64,000 bases of DNA from Bursaphelenchus xylophilus. Lineage: Eukaryota; Nematoda; Chromadorea; Rhabditida; Aphelenchoididae. The stretch lies in the NCBI GenBank assembly GCA_904066235.2, contig CAJFCV020000001.1, positions 434,001 to 498,000 of the forward strand, written 5' to 3'. Both the position numbers and the translations under genes were made by a program. The notes beneath the pieces were generated by a model, which was not told the DNA's origin, ran no database searches, and was given only the letters and a program-made list of their open reading frames with translations. Positions 24,127-35,529 of the stretch are shown piece after piece (position 1 is the stretch's first letter; every line of letters starts with the position of its first letter).

Positions 24127-24573
24127 TTTTCCCTCAAAAAAATAATAAAAAATAAAAAATTTGATTCGAAAACACAGTTATTAGATTGTTCATCCCTCGG
24201 AAATTGCGATATAAACACCCGAAAGCCGTTGATTTACCTCAATCAATTATTGGAGTCAAATATTTGCGCGAAATTGCACTCTAAATCACCTTCCACTCAT
24301 TTTAACCCACTTTTAATCCGTGCGTTCTGTCGCCAATTCCCGGAACAATGCAAACAATCACACTTATTCTCGAGATGTTAGGGGCCTTGGCCCCGAAAAA
24401 CGTGAAAAGAACGGTAATTTCGAGAAAAATTGATTTTTAATCCTCGAAAATCCAAGTAAAATCAAAAATTTTTGATGTAGGAATGAAGGCCGAGGTGTGG
24501 TATGTTATTCCAAGGCAAAAAGATTCAAGTTTCGGTCGATAAAATAAAGAAATCGACCATTATTCACCTCTGC

Positions 24574-24703
24574 GTCCACTGGGATTCGAACCCGCGCCGA
24601 TTTGCGCCGATGGAATTTCGAAAAATTCACGAAAACGTCATCCCGTCCGATCTGGCAAGTTAAGCAACGCTTGATTAGTCGCAGGTTCGAATCCCAGTGG
24701 AAG
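24574..24703 (+). mobile_element. 5S/tRNA-like fold-back element, short form
   Basis: Arms GTCCACTGGGATTCGAACCC and GGTTCGAATCCCAGTGGAAG; preceded by the family's outer flank GAAATCGACCATTATTCACC; GTAAAATACG at 24741. Shares ~100 bp of upstream flank with the copy at 40232 (GATTTTTAATC..GATGTA.GAATGAAG), so the two arose by duplication of a larger segment. Confidence 0.88.
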
Positions 24704-26751
24704 AAAATTATAAAAACAGTAATAAAAAAACGCTGTAATTGTAAAATACGGTATACAAACAATTTACCGAAAGTTTTCTAAGTCTTAAAAACCTATAGAA
24801 ATGCAAAAAATCAAGTTTGAAAAAGTTTGAAATCTAAAATAAGTTTTTTTACCGACAAAAACTATTTCAAAATCATGTTCAAAAGTACACGGCCGACTTC
24901 TAAAAGCACCTGAGGTCAGAAAAAAGCCTGTTTCCAAATATTCCGACGGGAATTTATTTGTTTGGGGGGGGGTGAGAAGCTTTTGGATCAATGTAAATAA
25001 TAAAAAAACGTTGCGCGCTTTACCTTGTCTCCCACTAACAGTAATGTAAATATTCGCTGGAAGTCAGATTAACCATTTATTTTAAGATTTCCGGCGATTC
25101 CGGTGATTTTGGAGGGAAAAAGGGAATTTCCAGAAAATCCGTCATGATGACGGGATTTTTGGCCATAGCATCGCATAAAATTCTGTCAGGAATTGAAGAC
25201 ATCTGTTGAGTTGAACTTAAAATAAAATTTTAGGCCATAAACGTCTCATTAATTTCATGTTTTAGCCAAAATTCCATAAAATGCGTCATGATGACGGCAA
25301 CTTATCCTTTGAAATCACAAAAAATCTTAATTCCGCTGAAAATACAATGTCAAGAAGAGACTAAAATAATTTTTTGATAAGCAACATGGCACTGAAACCC
25401 ACGTATTTTACAAATTTGCCCTCCGGCAAAATTTACAAACGATTTCGAAAATCGCCCGGAATGTTTGCACAGGTTCTGAACCCAATACCCAAAACAATTC
25501 CTTCTCTCTATATTTTTCTTAAACTGACTCAGCCTCGGCCCCAAGATTGCGATTTTTTTTTATTTTTCGGACTCCAAATCGAAAAATCAGGACAGCTGTT
25601 CGGGAAAGCCTCTCGGATCAAAGTGTGATGGCTACTCCGAGGTCCACAAAAAGACGAAAACCGAATGGGAGTTGGGAAATTTGCGGGTTCAGGCGGTGGA
25701 ATTGCGGGGTTTCGGTTGGCAGGCTGCGCCCTAGGAGTTGGGGGAAAAATGGGGGGAAAAGATGAGAAAAAATATTTTTTATGGCTTTAGTCATCATTTT
25801 AAAGCTTTGCTGATTCAAAATTTCATCGGTATTTGCCATTTTTCAATTGTCCAGGGCGCAGCCTGCCAAGTGAAAATTCGTGTTTACTGCGACAAAAATG
25901 AATGATATCGCTTGTAAAATTGTCACTCATCTCCAAGACTTGTTTTCTGACGCATTACTCACAATTTTAGACCGATTTAAATCAAAGTGTAGGGCGCAGC
26001 TCGCCATTTCAAAAACTTTGGATTTATCGCCGGAACACTTCAAAAAAGCTTGTAAAATACGACGCTCATAATTATTAGCTCAAATTAAAGCCCAAATTCA
26101 TAATTTCCAGTCATTTCCCCCACCAAAAAGTAGGGCGCAGCCTGCCAAAATTAATCCTCAAAAACCGCTAGATTTCAGTGTAAAATTCAAAAACCGTCCA
26201 AGAAAGATATAAAATAATCCCATCCTCATGCTCGTTCAACCCGGTAGTGATAATAAAAAGTCGGAAAATGGGTCGGAGTGTGGCCATCGGTCATAAAATC
26301 GGGCCAAAATGCGATTTTTGCCCCGAAATTCCTTGAAATCCCGGCTGTTGTGTAACAAACACTCATTTGGCGAGGCGAATTGGTGATGACATTGTAAAAT
26401 ACGTCTCAATTATTTTTTTTGTTGATCTAAAAATAGCAAAATTAAGTAATTTGTGAGTTAAAAATTGAGAAAAATTAAAGAAAATTCGCGAATTCGAGAA
26501 AAAAATCGGTTAAAAAAGAAAATTCCCAGACTTTTTTTTATAAAAAACCCCAAGTTTTGCTCGGAAAATCCCAAGAAAAGTGAAAAAATTGGGCAAGACC
26601 AAAGAAAAACCGCTTCCAATGTGCTAGTCATTCATCAACAGCAGTGCGGAAAGGAATAAAAATAAAAGAAATTGGCCAAAGAACAATATAAATGGCACTT
26701 GGTTTGGATTAACTCGAGTTTTATAACCAAAAGAATAAAAATAAAGTTTTT
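24704..26751. other. Intergenic; four GGGCGCAGCCTGCC motifs, no gene seen
   Basis: Mixed AT-rich and non-repetitive DNA. AGGGCGCAGCCTGCC-type motifs lie at 25718-25732 (minus), 25853-25867, 25991-26005 (variant AGCTCGCC) and 26132-26146. A long open frame here (25374-25628) shows no recognisable domain and is not called. Confidence 0.5.
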
Positions 26752-28404
26752 GCACAGTGCAGAAAAAATTTGAAGGTTTGCACAGTGCAAAACGAGCTTT
26801 GGCAAATTGCACAGTGCAAAAAAATAATTCATCTTTGCACTGTGCAAAAAAAAAAATATTTTTCGCACAGTGCAAACGCGATGAATTTTGTGCACAGTGC
26901 AGAGCGAAAAAGTCTTTCGCACAGTGCAAAAGTTGCGACAAGAAGAAGGAAAAGAAATATCGCACAGTGCAGAAAAAATTTGAAGATTTGCACAGTGCAA
27001 AAAGAAGGAGCATAGAAGTCTTTGCACTGTGCAGCAGCGATGAATTTTGTTCTTCTGTGCACAGTGCAGAACGAAAAAAGTCTTTCGCACAGTGCAAAAA
27101 TGCGACAGAGGAAAACGGATGCACAGTGCAGAATGTAAAAAAATACACAGTGCGGTTTGAAAAAGGATCGCACTGTGCGAGAAAATTTGATTTTAGGGAA
27201 CTGCACTGTGCGAAAAATTGGTTTCTGAAAAAATGCACTGTGCAAAAAATATGATTTAGGGAACTGCACAATGAAAAAAATATTATTTTGAGGAACTGCA
27301 CTGTGCGAGAAAATTTGATTTTAGGGAACTGCACAGTGCAAAAAATATGATTTTAGGGAACTGCACAGTGCGAAAAATATGATTTTCGGTGACTGCACTG
27401 TGCGAAAAAATATGATTTTAGGGAACTGCACAGTGCGAAAAAATATAATTTTAGGAAACTGCACTGTGCAAAAAATATGATTTTAGGGAACTGCACAGTG
27501 CGAAAAATATGATTTTCGGTGACTGCACTGTACGAAAAAATATGATTTTAGGGAACTGCACTGTGCGAAAAAATATAATTTTAGGAAACTGCACTGTGCA
27601 AAAAATATGATTTTAGGGAACTGCACAGTGCGAAAAAATATAATTTTAGGAAACTGCACTGTGCAAAAAATATGATTTTAGGGAACTGCACAGTGCGAAA
27701 AATATGATTTTCGGTGACTGCACTGTACGAAAAAATATGATTTTAGGGAACTGCACTGTGCGAAAAAATATAATTTTAGGAAACTGCACTGTGCAAAAAA
27801 TATGATTTTAGGGAACTGCACAGTGCGAAAAATATGATTTTCGGTGACTGCACTGTGCGAAAAAATATGATTTTAGGGAACTGCACAGTGCAAAAAATAT
27901 GATTTTCGGTGACTGCACTGTACGAAAAAATATGATTTTAGGGAACTGCACAGTGCGAAAAATATGATTTTCGGTGACTGCACTGTGCGAGAAAATATGA
28001 TTTTAGGGAACTGCACAGTGCAAAAAATATGATTTTCGGTGACTGCACTGTGCGAAAAAATATGATTTTAGGGAACTGCACAGTGCGAAAAATATGATTT
28101 TCGGTGACTGCACTGTGCGAGAAAATATGATTTTAGGGAACTGCACAGTGCAAAAAATATGATTTTCGGTGACTGCACTGTGCGAAAAAATATGATTTTA
28201 GGGAACTGCACAGTGCAAAAAATATTATTTTGAGGAACTGCATTGTGCGAGAAATATGATTTTGAGGAACTGCACTGTGCGAAAAATTGGTTTCTGAAAA
28301 ACTGCACTGTGCAAAAAACTATGATTTTAGGGAACTGCACCGTGCGAAAAATTTTTAGTTTTCCGGCGCACTGTGCAATTTGAAATAATTGACTGCACAG
28401 TGCA
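26752..28404. repeat. Largest GCACNGTGC cluster, with a 65-bp higher-order repeat
   Basis: About 50 cores in 1.65 kb. From ~27290 to 28340 a dimeric unit of ~65 bp repeats: core, GAAAAATATGATTTTCGGTG, core, GAAAAAATATGATTTTAGGG. The first part (26752-27140) has different spacers and looks older. Confidence 0.95.
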
Positions 28405-29359
28405 AAGGAAATGGAAAACCGATTTTTTGGGGGGAAAAATATTGATTTTTCTGGGGAAATTTTTGGATCTATTCGGAAAAAATTTCAAAAAAAATTAAAT
28501 TTTTACATTTTTTTTGATTAAAAAATAATTAAAATAACATCCAGCACCAAATTCTGCGCTCTCTACCAAACTTTCGCTGTAAAATTTGTCCAAAATTTGC
28601 CGTTTCTTTGAGAACTCGATACCCACAAAAGGCAACACTCTCCTCATTCTCCCCCCAACACCACCCATTTTTGTTTTGTGTGGGAATTTTGGGAATTGAA
28701 TACCCGCACAAAAAAATGCGAAAACCGAGAGCGAAAGAGTTTTGTTTGGCCAAGACGCGCGCGCGAAAATACGCGCGGTTATGGACACAAATGGACGGGG
28801 GGTTATTGTAGACGGAAAAGGTTACGGATCGAAGACATTTAGGGGTGCTGGGAACAAATATACCCGTGTTTGAGGGTGTGAGGGAAAGTTTGAGGGGAAA
28901 ATGGGGAAATTATTGTTGAAAAAATGGGGAAATTTTGGGATTTTTTGAAAATTTCGAAAAAAATTGGTGAAAAAAATAGATGGAATTGCTTGAAAAACAC
29001 ATATAAGATCATATTTTGCATAAAAAACTTAATTATTGCCAAAAAAAGCGAAAAAAATCAGAATTTTCAAAAAATTTGGCAAAAATAACAAAAAAGATGG
29101 TGCAAAAATGGAAGCTAATGGAGCTGCAAGTATCTAGGTAGCCTGACCTTGCAACTACCATCTTAATTTTGCCTTAAAACACCTTATTTTACTCTAAAAA
29201 TCCAAAAACGTGAAAAAATCTGGAAAAATCTACTAAAAACCGAAAATACCCCGAGGCAATGGCTTACAAATTGCGTAAAAATGTCCAAAATTTCAACATA
29301 CAGCATTCGCATTGTCGAAAGTCTTCGTTTTCCGAGGAAAAAAGGTCAAAAAAGCCATC
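28405..29359. other. Intergenic with a GC-rich island, no gene seen
   Basis: 28540-28860 is non-repetitive and contains an alternating purine/pyrimidine CGCGCGCG stretch and ACCCGCACAAAAAAATGCG. The open frames here lack codon structure I can trust. Confidence 0.35.
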
Positions 29360-29431
29360 CTCCCCGGCCGGGAATCGAACCCGGGTCTCGCACGTGACAG
29401 GCGCGGATACTTACCACTATACTACCGAGGA
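29360..29431 (-). tRNA. tRNA-Asp (GTC)
   Basis: 72 nt folding into a full cloverleaf: acceptor TCCTCGG/CCGGGGA, anticodon stem CGCGC/GTGCG around loop CTGTCAC (anticodon GTC), T-arm CCGGG-TTCGATT-CCCGG. It carries A and B boxes for RNA polymerase III. This is the isolated copy, 16 kb from the others, with the shared 5' flank running to the GGGCGCAGCCTGCC motif at 29537. Confidence 0.96.
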
Positions 29432-30141
29432 ACACGATCTGAATCGCCTCCAAATCCATGGAATTTTACAATTTATGTGTAGAAAAGCGACAACAACACA
29501 TGAATTTTACCTTTCCAAATTTTTCAGGACCTATTCAGGGCGCAGCCTGCCAAAATTGAACCCTTTACAAAAGGTAATAGACCAAAGAAATAAGTGAGAA
29601 ATTACCGTAACCTTGAAATTTGAGGCGAGTTCGAGAGGCCGAGACACGAAATCTTGCGGATTAATAAGGGAACAGCTTAATTCGGGGCTCCGAAGAGGTG
29701 GAGGTCAAGTACAATATAATACAAGTGCCCAATGCGGGGATATTAGTCCCTATTAGAGTCTATAATGGGATTTATGCAAATTTGAGATGGTTTTTGAGCG
29801 AAAGACGAGATTTTTTGAGTAAAATACGAAGCAGAATTTTTTTGGATATTTATAAATTATGCGAATTTTCCCCTAAAATAAGCAAATATCCCCTCAAAAA
29901 TATGCAAATTACTTGGAAAAGGGCGTGAAAAAGATATTGACTCTCCGAAAATGCCTTAAATGTCCACAATTTGGCCGTTAAAACCAGATTTTGAGCCCGT
30001 CCGAAAGCAAATTCCCCGAGGGCACGAGCGCAAAAAGTCCTTGTTTTCAATCCCAAAAATAATATTCTCCCCCAAAAACGCCTCAAAGACGATGAATTCG
30101 CGGCTAATTACATCAATTTTCGTATTGGAATTTCTTAGTGC
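29432..30141. other. tRNA-Asp 5' flank plus non-repetitive intergenic DNA
   Basis: 29432-29560 is the conserved tRNA-Asp 5' flank. The rest (29600-30130) includes non-repetitive sequence and a short ATGCAAAT-rich part near 29770-29910. No gene is seen. Confidence 0.45.
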
Positions 30142-30748
30142 CGCACAGTGCAGCCGGAAAAAGAAAAATTTTGCACGGTGCGAACGGAAAACTGTACTTT
30201 GCACTGTGCGGTGGAAAATTTGAGACTGCACTGTGCAAAAAAATAAAATATGCACTGCACAGTGCAAGAAGAGTCATCTTTTGCACTGTACGAAAGAAAA
30301 ATTATGTCTTGCACAGTGCAAGAAAATTTCGGGAAGAATTTTGCACTGTGCGGATGGAGTGGGAATGCGCACAGTGCAAATTTTGTTTGAGAATGCACTG
30401 TGCAGAAAAAAGTAAACTTCTGCACGGTGCAAACCGAAAATCGTGCTTTGCACCGTGCGAAGAAACTTCGGGTAGAAATTGCACAGTGCAAATTTCTTTT
30501 GAGACTGCACTGTGCAAAAAAAAGTAAATCATTTTTTGCACTGTGCAGAAAAAAGTAAACTTCTGCACGGTGCAAACGGAAAATTGTTTTTTTTTGCACC
30601 GTGTGGAGAAATTTCGGGAGAATTTGCACAGTGCACACATTTTGTTTCAGACAGCACTGTGCAAAAAAAAGGAAATATTCTCTGCACTGTGCAGAAAAAA
30701 GTAAACTTTTGCACAGTGCAAACTTAAAAAAATTTTTGCACAGTGCGG
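30142..30748. repeat. GCACNGTGC cluster, spacer family GAAAAAAGTAAACTT
   Basis: About 22 cores. A ~110-bp higher-order unit recurs (TTCTGCACGGTGCAAAC, GAAAATTGT.., TTTCGGGAGAA, GTTTGAGA..) near 30340-30450, 30455-30560 and 30570-30680. Confidence 0.92.
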
Positions 30749-31354
30749 AAAATTTTATGGCAAAATCTGTTCAGTTTCGATATACAAAACACAAAAAAAT
30801 AATTGTTCCACAAAAAAAATAATTTTCAAAAATTTGCATATTCAAATTTCAAAATCTGAATATGCAAATTTCCCCCCAAAAAAAACTCAAAAATCAGTCA
30901 AAACAAAGCCCCATGAGCCAAATAAAAAATTCTAAGGTAACCCTCTCCACCAGGGTGACACTCATTATTCAGCACTTAACGCAAGTGCGCGTGGAAAAGG
31001 TGCATTTCCGGCCACTTGTCCGTTAATTGACGGGTTCGATGCGCAAAAAAAGCTCGACCAACCTGCGACCCCACTGGCCCCGTAATTATAAGCGTTGAGT
31101 TTAATTTTGGGTTCAATCGTCGTTCGGGTCTTCGAGAAATGACGGGTGACAAGTCCGTGAAGTTTTGTGGGAAACCTGTGAGATTATGAGGTCAGAGGTC
31201 AACAAAGGGTGCGTATATGAGATATATGAGAGATGGGTGATTTCTGGCTCCCGGGCAGTAGGTTACGGTAGTCAAAAAAGACAATGCGCTGGGAAATTGG
31301 CAAAAAACGGCATTTTTGACCGAAAAATTGCAGAAAAGGAGTTTTTTGCTATGA
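30749..31354. promoter_or_regulatory. Non-repetitive intergenic island
   Basis: 30935-31260 is conspicuously non-repetitive (CGTTAATTGACGGGTTCG, GTAATTATAAGCGTTGAG, GTCGTTCGGGTCTTCG). No codon structure. Candidate enhancer by composition only. Confidence 0.25.
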
Positions 31355-31910
31355 AAAAATGGATAAATTAATAAAGAAAAGATGTTTGGAAACAATTGTC
31401 AAGGTGTCTTGATTATGTGCAACACCATTAAATTTTAATTTCTACCTTCAAATTGCGCAGAAAATCGAAAAAAGTCATTTTGCCTTAAAATCGAAGAAGA
31501 TGCGGGTTTTCTATGGAAAAATGTCTAAATTAATAAACACAACATATCTAGAAATAATCACCAGGGTATCTTGATTATCTACAATTCCATCACACCTCCA
31601 ATTCTACCGTCAAATTCTGCAAAAGATCGAAAAGATCATTTTTACCCTAAAAATCGAAGAAAATGCCATTTTTTTAAAAAATGGGTAAATTAATAAAGGA
31701 AATATGGTTAGAAATAATTACCAAGGCACCTTTATTATTTACAACACCATAACACCCCTAATTCTATTCGCAAATCCTGCAAAAAATCGAAAAACATGCT
31801 TTTGGCCATAATGAAAGAAAATAGATTTTTCCAAGAAAAAATCGGCAAGTATGTAAACAAAATGTAACTATAAATAACTATCGAGGCCTCTAATTTATTC
31901 TAAACAGTCT
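31355..31910. repeat. ~160-bp degenerate tandem repeat, four units
   Basis: AATTAATAAA.. A.AAT.AT..AAGG.. TTGATTAT.. CAACACCAT phrases recur near 31362, 31520, 31687 and (most diverged) 31848. Confidence 0.65.
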
Positions 31911-32580
31911 TTTACCGCTAAATTAGCCTCCAAATCTTGCGAAAAATCCAAATTCCCCCAAAAAACATCAAAATTTTCAAAAAACCTAAAACCTTCCAAA
32001 TTTCCATAAAAAATCACTAGAACCCATCGCAAACTAAATGATAATATAGTTCAGACCACATACAACACGCTTACAACGCTTACACACCCTTTTTTGGCCG
32101 CCGCGGAAAAGAAAAACCCGACCAAAAATTAGTCATAAAAATTCTCCCGAGCCGCGAGAATCGTCCCGAGATGGTCGGGGTGCAATAAACAAATGACTCG
32201 TTTATATACACAGGGCTTAAACAAAACCCGCAAGTATCAAAAAGTGCCAAAAAAAGTGGTGGTGTGTCATTTTTTGGAGATTTTTTTGGGATTTTTGGAA
32301 AAAACTTGCAAAATTTTGCAAAAAATTGAGGAAAAAGCGGTGATTATGGTGGAAGATGGGTTTAAAATTATCTAATTTTTACTGAAGAAGCCGTATTTTA
32401 CAATTTGGCCATAAATTTGATAGAAAATATTTAAAAATTTGCATATTCAAATTAAATTTTTTAATATGCAAATTTTAAAAACCAAAAAATTTCGTTACAA
32501 TGCTGAGAACCCAACTATTAAGACCAGCTTTGATACAAAATTTATTTTTATTCTTCTCAAAATCGACTATTTTCCCTCTG
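31911..32580. other. Intergenic, no gene seen
   Basis: AT-rich, with a short GC-richer stretch at 32090-32180 (GGCCGCCGCGG, CGAGCCGCGAGAATCGTCCCG). Confidence 0.35.
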
Positions 32581-32713
32581 CTTCCATGGGGATTCGAACC
32601 CGCGCCGATTTGGCGCCAAAGGAATTTCGAAAAAATCATGAAAACGCCATCCCGTCCGATCTGGCAAGTTAAGCAATGAGTTGATAAGTCTCGGGTTCGA
32701 ATCCCACTGGAAG
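32581..32713 (+). mobile_element. 5S/tRNA-like fold-back element, short form
   Basis: Left arm CTTCCATGGGGATTCGAACC has one altered base pair; the perfect palindrome TTGGCGCCAA, 5S-like segment and right arm are intact. Outer flank CAAAATCGACTATTTTCCC precedes it; the downstream 10-mer is degenerate (GTAAAATACA, 32759). Confidence 0.9.
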
Positions 32714-33426
32714 AAAAGTGCAAAAATAGTGACAAAAAGAAAAACAGGCGTCTTAGAATTGTAAAATACAATATTTTAAGAATTCGTATATTCAAATTAA
32801 ATTTTGAAAAATTCAAATTTTATCCAAAAAATGATCAAAAAATCGTAAAGCAAAAAATTCAAGCTCTCGAAAGTAGTCCAAAAATAATTTCAAACAAGAC
32901 TACTGTCTCTGAAATTCTATATTTGCACTTTCACTCCCGTAAACGGACCTAATTTGCAGTAAAACATCCCATTTTTATATCCAAAATTATATCCCCCCTC
33001 TCTTCCCAAGTGGAAATTCGATGCGAGGCATGGATAACCGCCGCCCCTAATGAATTTAATTGGGCCCGAAAATTGCGCAACGTTCGAGTTTCCGGCGCCT
33101 CAACAAGTTAGAGTTCCCCTATATTATTCATGGCCAAAAGAAAGGTCGAAAACGAGGAAAAATGGGAATTTCCGAATTTTCGGCATGCATAATCGGGTTC
33201 GAACCGGCTTAGAATGGAATTTTAGGGCATTTGAAACATTCGGAAAGAGGTAAATTTCAAAAAATTGCAAAAAAAATTTTAAATTTTTGAGATTTTTTGG
33301 GTTAAAAATCTTGGTTGTTTTTGGAAAATACGTGGTAAAAAAATTTTAGTGGATCTGAGCGAGATTTTATCTGCAATTTTGTTCAGTTTCATAAAAATTT
33401 CCAGCACTTTTTCAAAAAAAATTTTT
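32714..33426. other. Intergenic with an island at 32930-33240, no gene seen
   Basis: The island reads GGATAACCGCCGCCCC..GGCATGCATAATCGGG; the rest is AT-rich. Confidence 0.35.
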
Positions 33427-33692
33427 TGCACAGTGCAAAAAAAATTCAAAAAATTGCACTGTGCAATAAAAAAAATTGCATTGTGCGAGAAAAATCAAAA
33501 AAAAATATATATATATTTTCTCGAAAATTTGATCATTTTAAAAAAAAAATTTTTTTGCACCGTGCGAAAAAAAATCCAAAAAACTGCACCGTGCAATGAA
33601 AAAAAATTTTCACAGTGCAAACACAGTCAAAAAATCAAAAATTTTTACATCAAAACGACCATTTTTTCAAAAAAAATCGACTGCACCATGCA
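33427..33692. repeat. GCACNGTGC cluster abutting the inverted-repeat element
   Basis: Seven or eight cores, some decayed (GCATTGTGC, GCACCATGC), ending 14 bp before the inverted-repeat element that starts at 33706. Confidence 0.85.
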
Positions 33693-33705
33693 AAAAAAAG
33701 GGTCT

Positions 33706-34524
33706 ATGTTTTTTGCATAGAAATAAAAATGCTTTTTCTTAGAAAACTTATTTTTAGAAAAAATGATTTTTTTCATAGAAAAAAACGTTTTTATTTTAGA
33801 AAAGAATGGTTTTTCCTTAGAAAGTGCAATTTTTAGTAAATTTATGTATAATAATAACAAAAATTGATTTCAAACAGTAACTAGTAGTAAATTTTGTTAA
33901 GTAATGGGGTAAAATAGTAAGAGTAGTAACTTTTTTAAGGAATATTTGGTACTGGGATATTCGATGGTTCTGATTTCGAAAAAATAGCTTGTTTTTTGTG
34001 ATTTTGACTTTTTTCTTAAGTAGTACTGTAAATTAGTAACAATTTGTATTGTTTATGCCTCAATGTCGGTTGAAATCGATTTCTTGCTCATACTTGGGTT
34101 TACCGTTATATAACTTCAAACAAATTCTGACGAACCAGAAGGAATATTCAATTAAACAATTCAACAATTAATCAAAAAATTCAAAATTGATACTAACTTA
34201 CAGTACTACTTAAGAAAAAAGTCAAAATCACAAAAAAACGAACTATGTTTTCGAAATCAGCACCATCGAATACCCCAGTCCCCAATATCCACTCAAAAAG
34301 TTACTACCCTTACTATTTGACCCCACTACTTAACAAAGTTTACTACTAGTTACTGTTTAAAATCAATTTTTGTTATTATTATACACAACTTTACTAAAAA
34401 TTGCACTTTCTAAGGAAAAACCATTCTTTTCTAAAATAAAAATGTTTTTTTCTACGAAAAAAATCATTTTTTCTAAAAATAAGTTTTCTAAGAAAAAGCA
34501 TTTTTATTTCTATGCGAAAAACAT
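33706..34524. mobile_element. ~820-bp inverted-repeat (MITE-like) element
   Basis: Two arms of ~325 bp (33706-34036 and 34193-34524) are reverse complements with moderate divergence. Outer ends are ATGTTTTTTGCATAGAAAT and its complement; inner ends TTAAGTAGTACTGTAA and its complement. A ~155-bp unique loop holds no open frame. This is the form of a non-autonomous DNA transposon or fold-back element. No clear target-site duplication is visible in the T-rich flanks. Confidence 0.88.
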
Positions 34525-35045
34525 TTTCCCCAAAAAAAAGCTCCAAAAAGTACAAAAAAAACTTATCCCCACCTCTCCCTGATGACCGAAAATCTTCAAT
34601 CCAAATTCCCCACCTCCAAGTGGCTAAGACAACATGTTCCGATAACAATATTCGGATTGTTTGAAAAGTGTCCTCAACTGTCGCGGCGAAATTCGTCTTT
34701 GGGGAGTTGAGGACCGCGAAATCTCCAAAAGAATCTCAATGCCATGCCCCCGTCCTCGAGGACATCCCCTCGAACAGAGTGGCCTCCAAAGCCCTGTAAA
34801 CTCTATTGTTTTTATGATTATTGGAGAGGAAAAAAGTTTGCGCGGCGCGATTATGCAATCGAGGGGAGCGCAAGTCTTTATTTTCGGTGGGAAAAAGAGA
34901 ATACCACGTATTTTAAAAAGATACACTATAAAAGATTAAAATTTCTTGTCGAAAATCAAAGAAAAAAGTTTGAGTTCCTATTAAGACCACTTTTTATGAC
35001 TGCATTTATTTTTATTCCGCTCAAAATCAACTATCTTTACCTCTG
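34525..35045. other. Intergenic with a non-repetitive island, no gene seen
   Basis: 34570-34880 is GC-richer (CCCCGTCCTCGAGGACATCC contains the palindrome GTCCTCGAGGAC). The open frames across it show no domain. Confidence 0.35.
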
Positions 35046-35181
35046 CTTCCACCGGGATTCCAACCCGCGCCGATTTGGCGCCAAAGGAATTGCGAAAAAA
35101 TCACGTAAATGCCATCCCGTCCGATCTGGCAAGTTAAGCAACTGTGCAGCTGATCCGCCCAGGTTCGAATCCCACTAGAAG
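35046..35181 (+). mobile_element. 5S/tRNA-like fold-back element, short form
   Basis: Left T-arm-like motif mutated (GGGATTCCAACCC), right arm CCACTAGAAG; 5S-like segment intact. GTAAAATACG at 35229. Confidence 0.87.
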
Positions 35182-35396
35182 AAAAGTGCAAAAATAGTGA
35201 AAAAAAGAAAAATATGGGTTTTAAAATTGTAAAATACGGTATTTTAAGAAAACGAGTGAATAACTTTTCTTCAAGACCGACGCAAAAAACAGGCAAAAGC
35301 AATAAAAATCGATGTTAAGACGTTTTTATTGATTTTCACCATTTTTTACAACAAGTTACTTCACATCGCTGTCAAAATCGACTTCTTTCACCTCTG

Positions 35397-35529
35397 TTTC
35401 CACTGGGATTCGAACCCGCGCCGATTTGGCGCCAATGGAATTTCGAAAAAATCGCGAAAACGCCATCCCGTCCGATCTGGCAAGTTAAGCAACGAGTTGA
35501 CCAGTCGCGGGTTCGAATCCCACTGGAAG
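35397..35529 (+). mobile_element. 5S/tRNA-like fold-back element, short form
   Basis: Arms near-perfect over ~24 bp; flanked upstream by CAAAATCGACTTCTTTCACC. Two downstream 10-mers at 35546 and 35566. It lies ~215 bp after the previous copy in the same orientation. Confidence 0.9.

Noticed and set aside
25374..25765. Small protein genes around the GGGCGCAGCCTGCC motifs
   Set aside because: Open frames here have no domain, no paired splice sites and overlap on both strands.
26752..28404. CRISPR-like pattern of short palindromic repeats with ~25-bp spacers
   Set aside because: The repeat core is only 9-11 bp and varies in its middle base, spacers are themselves repeated, and the genes are those of an animal. 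It is satellite-like eukaryotic DNA.
34661..35178. Gene in the island at 34.6-35.2 kb
   Set aside because: Frames run from the island into a fold-back element and show no recognisable protein; length is within chance for a GC-richer patch.
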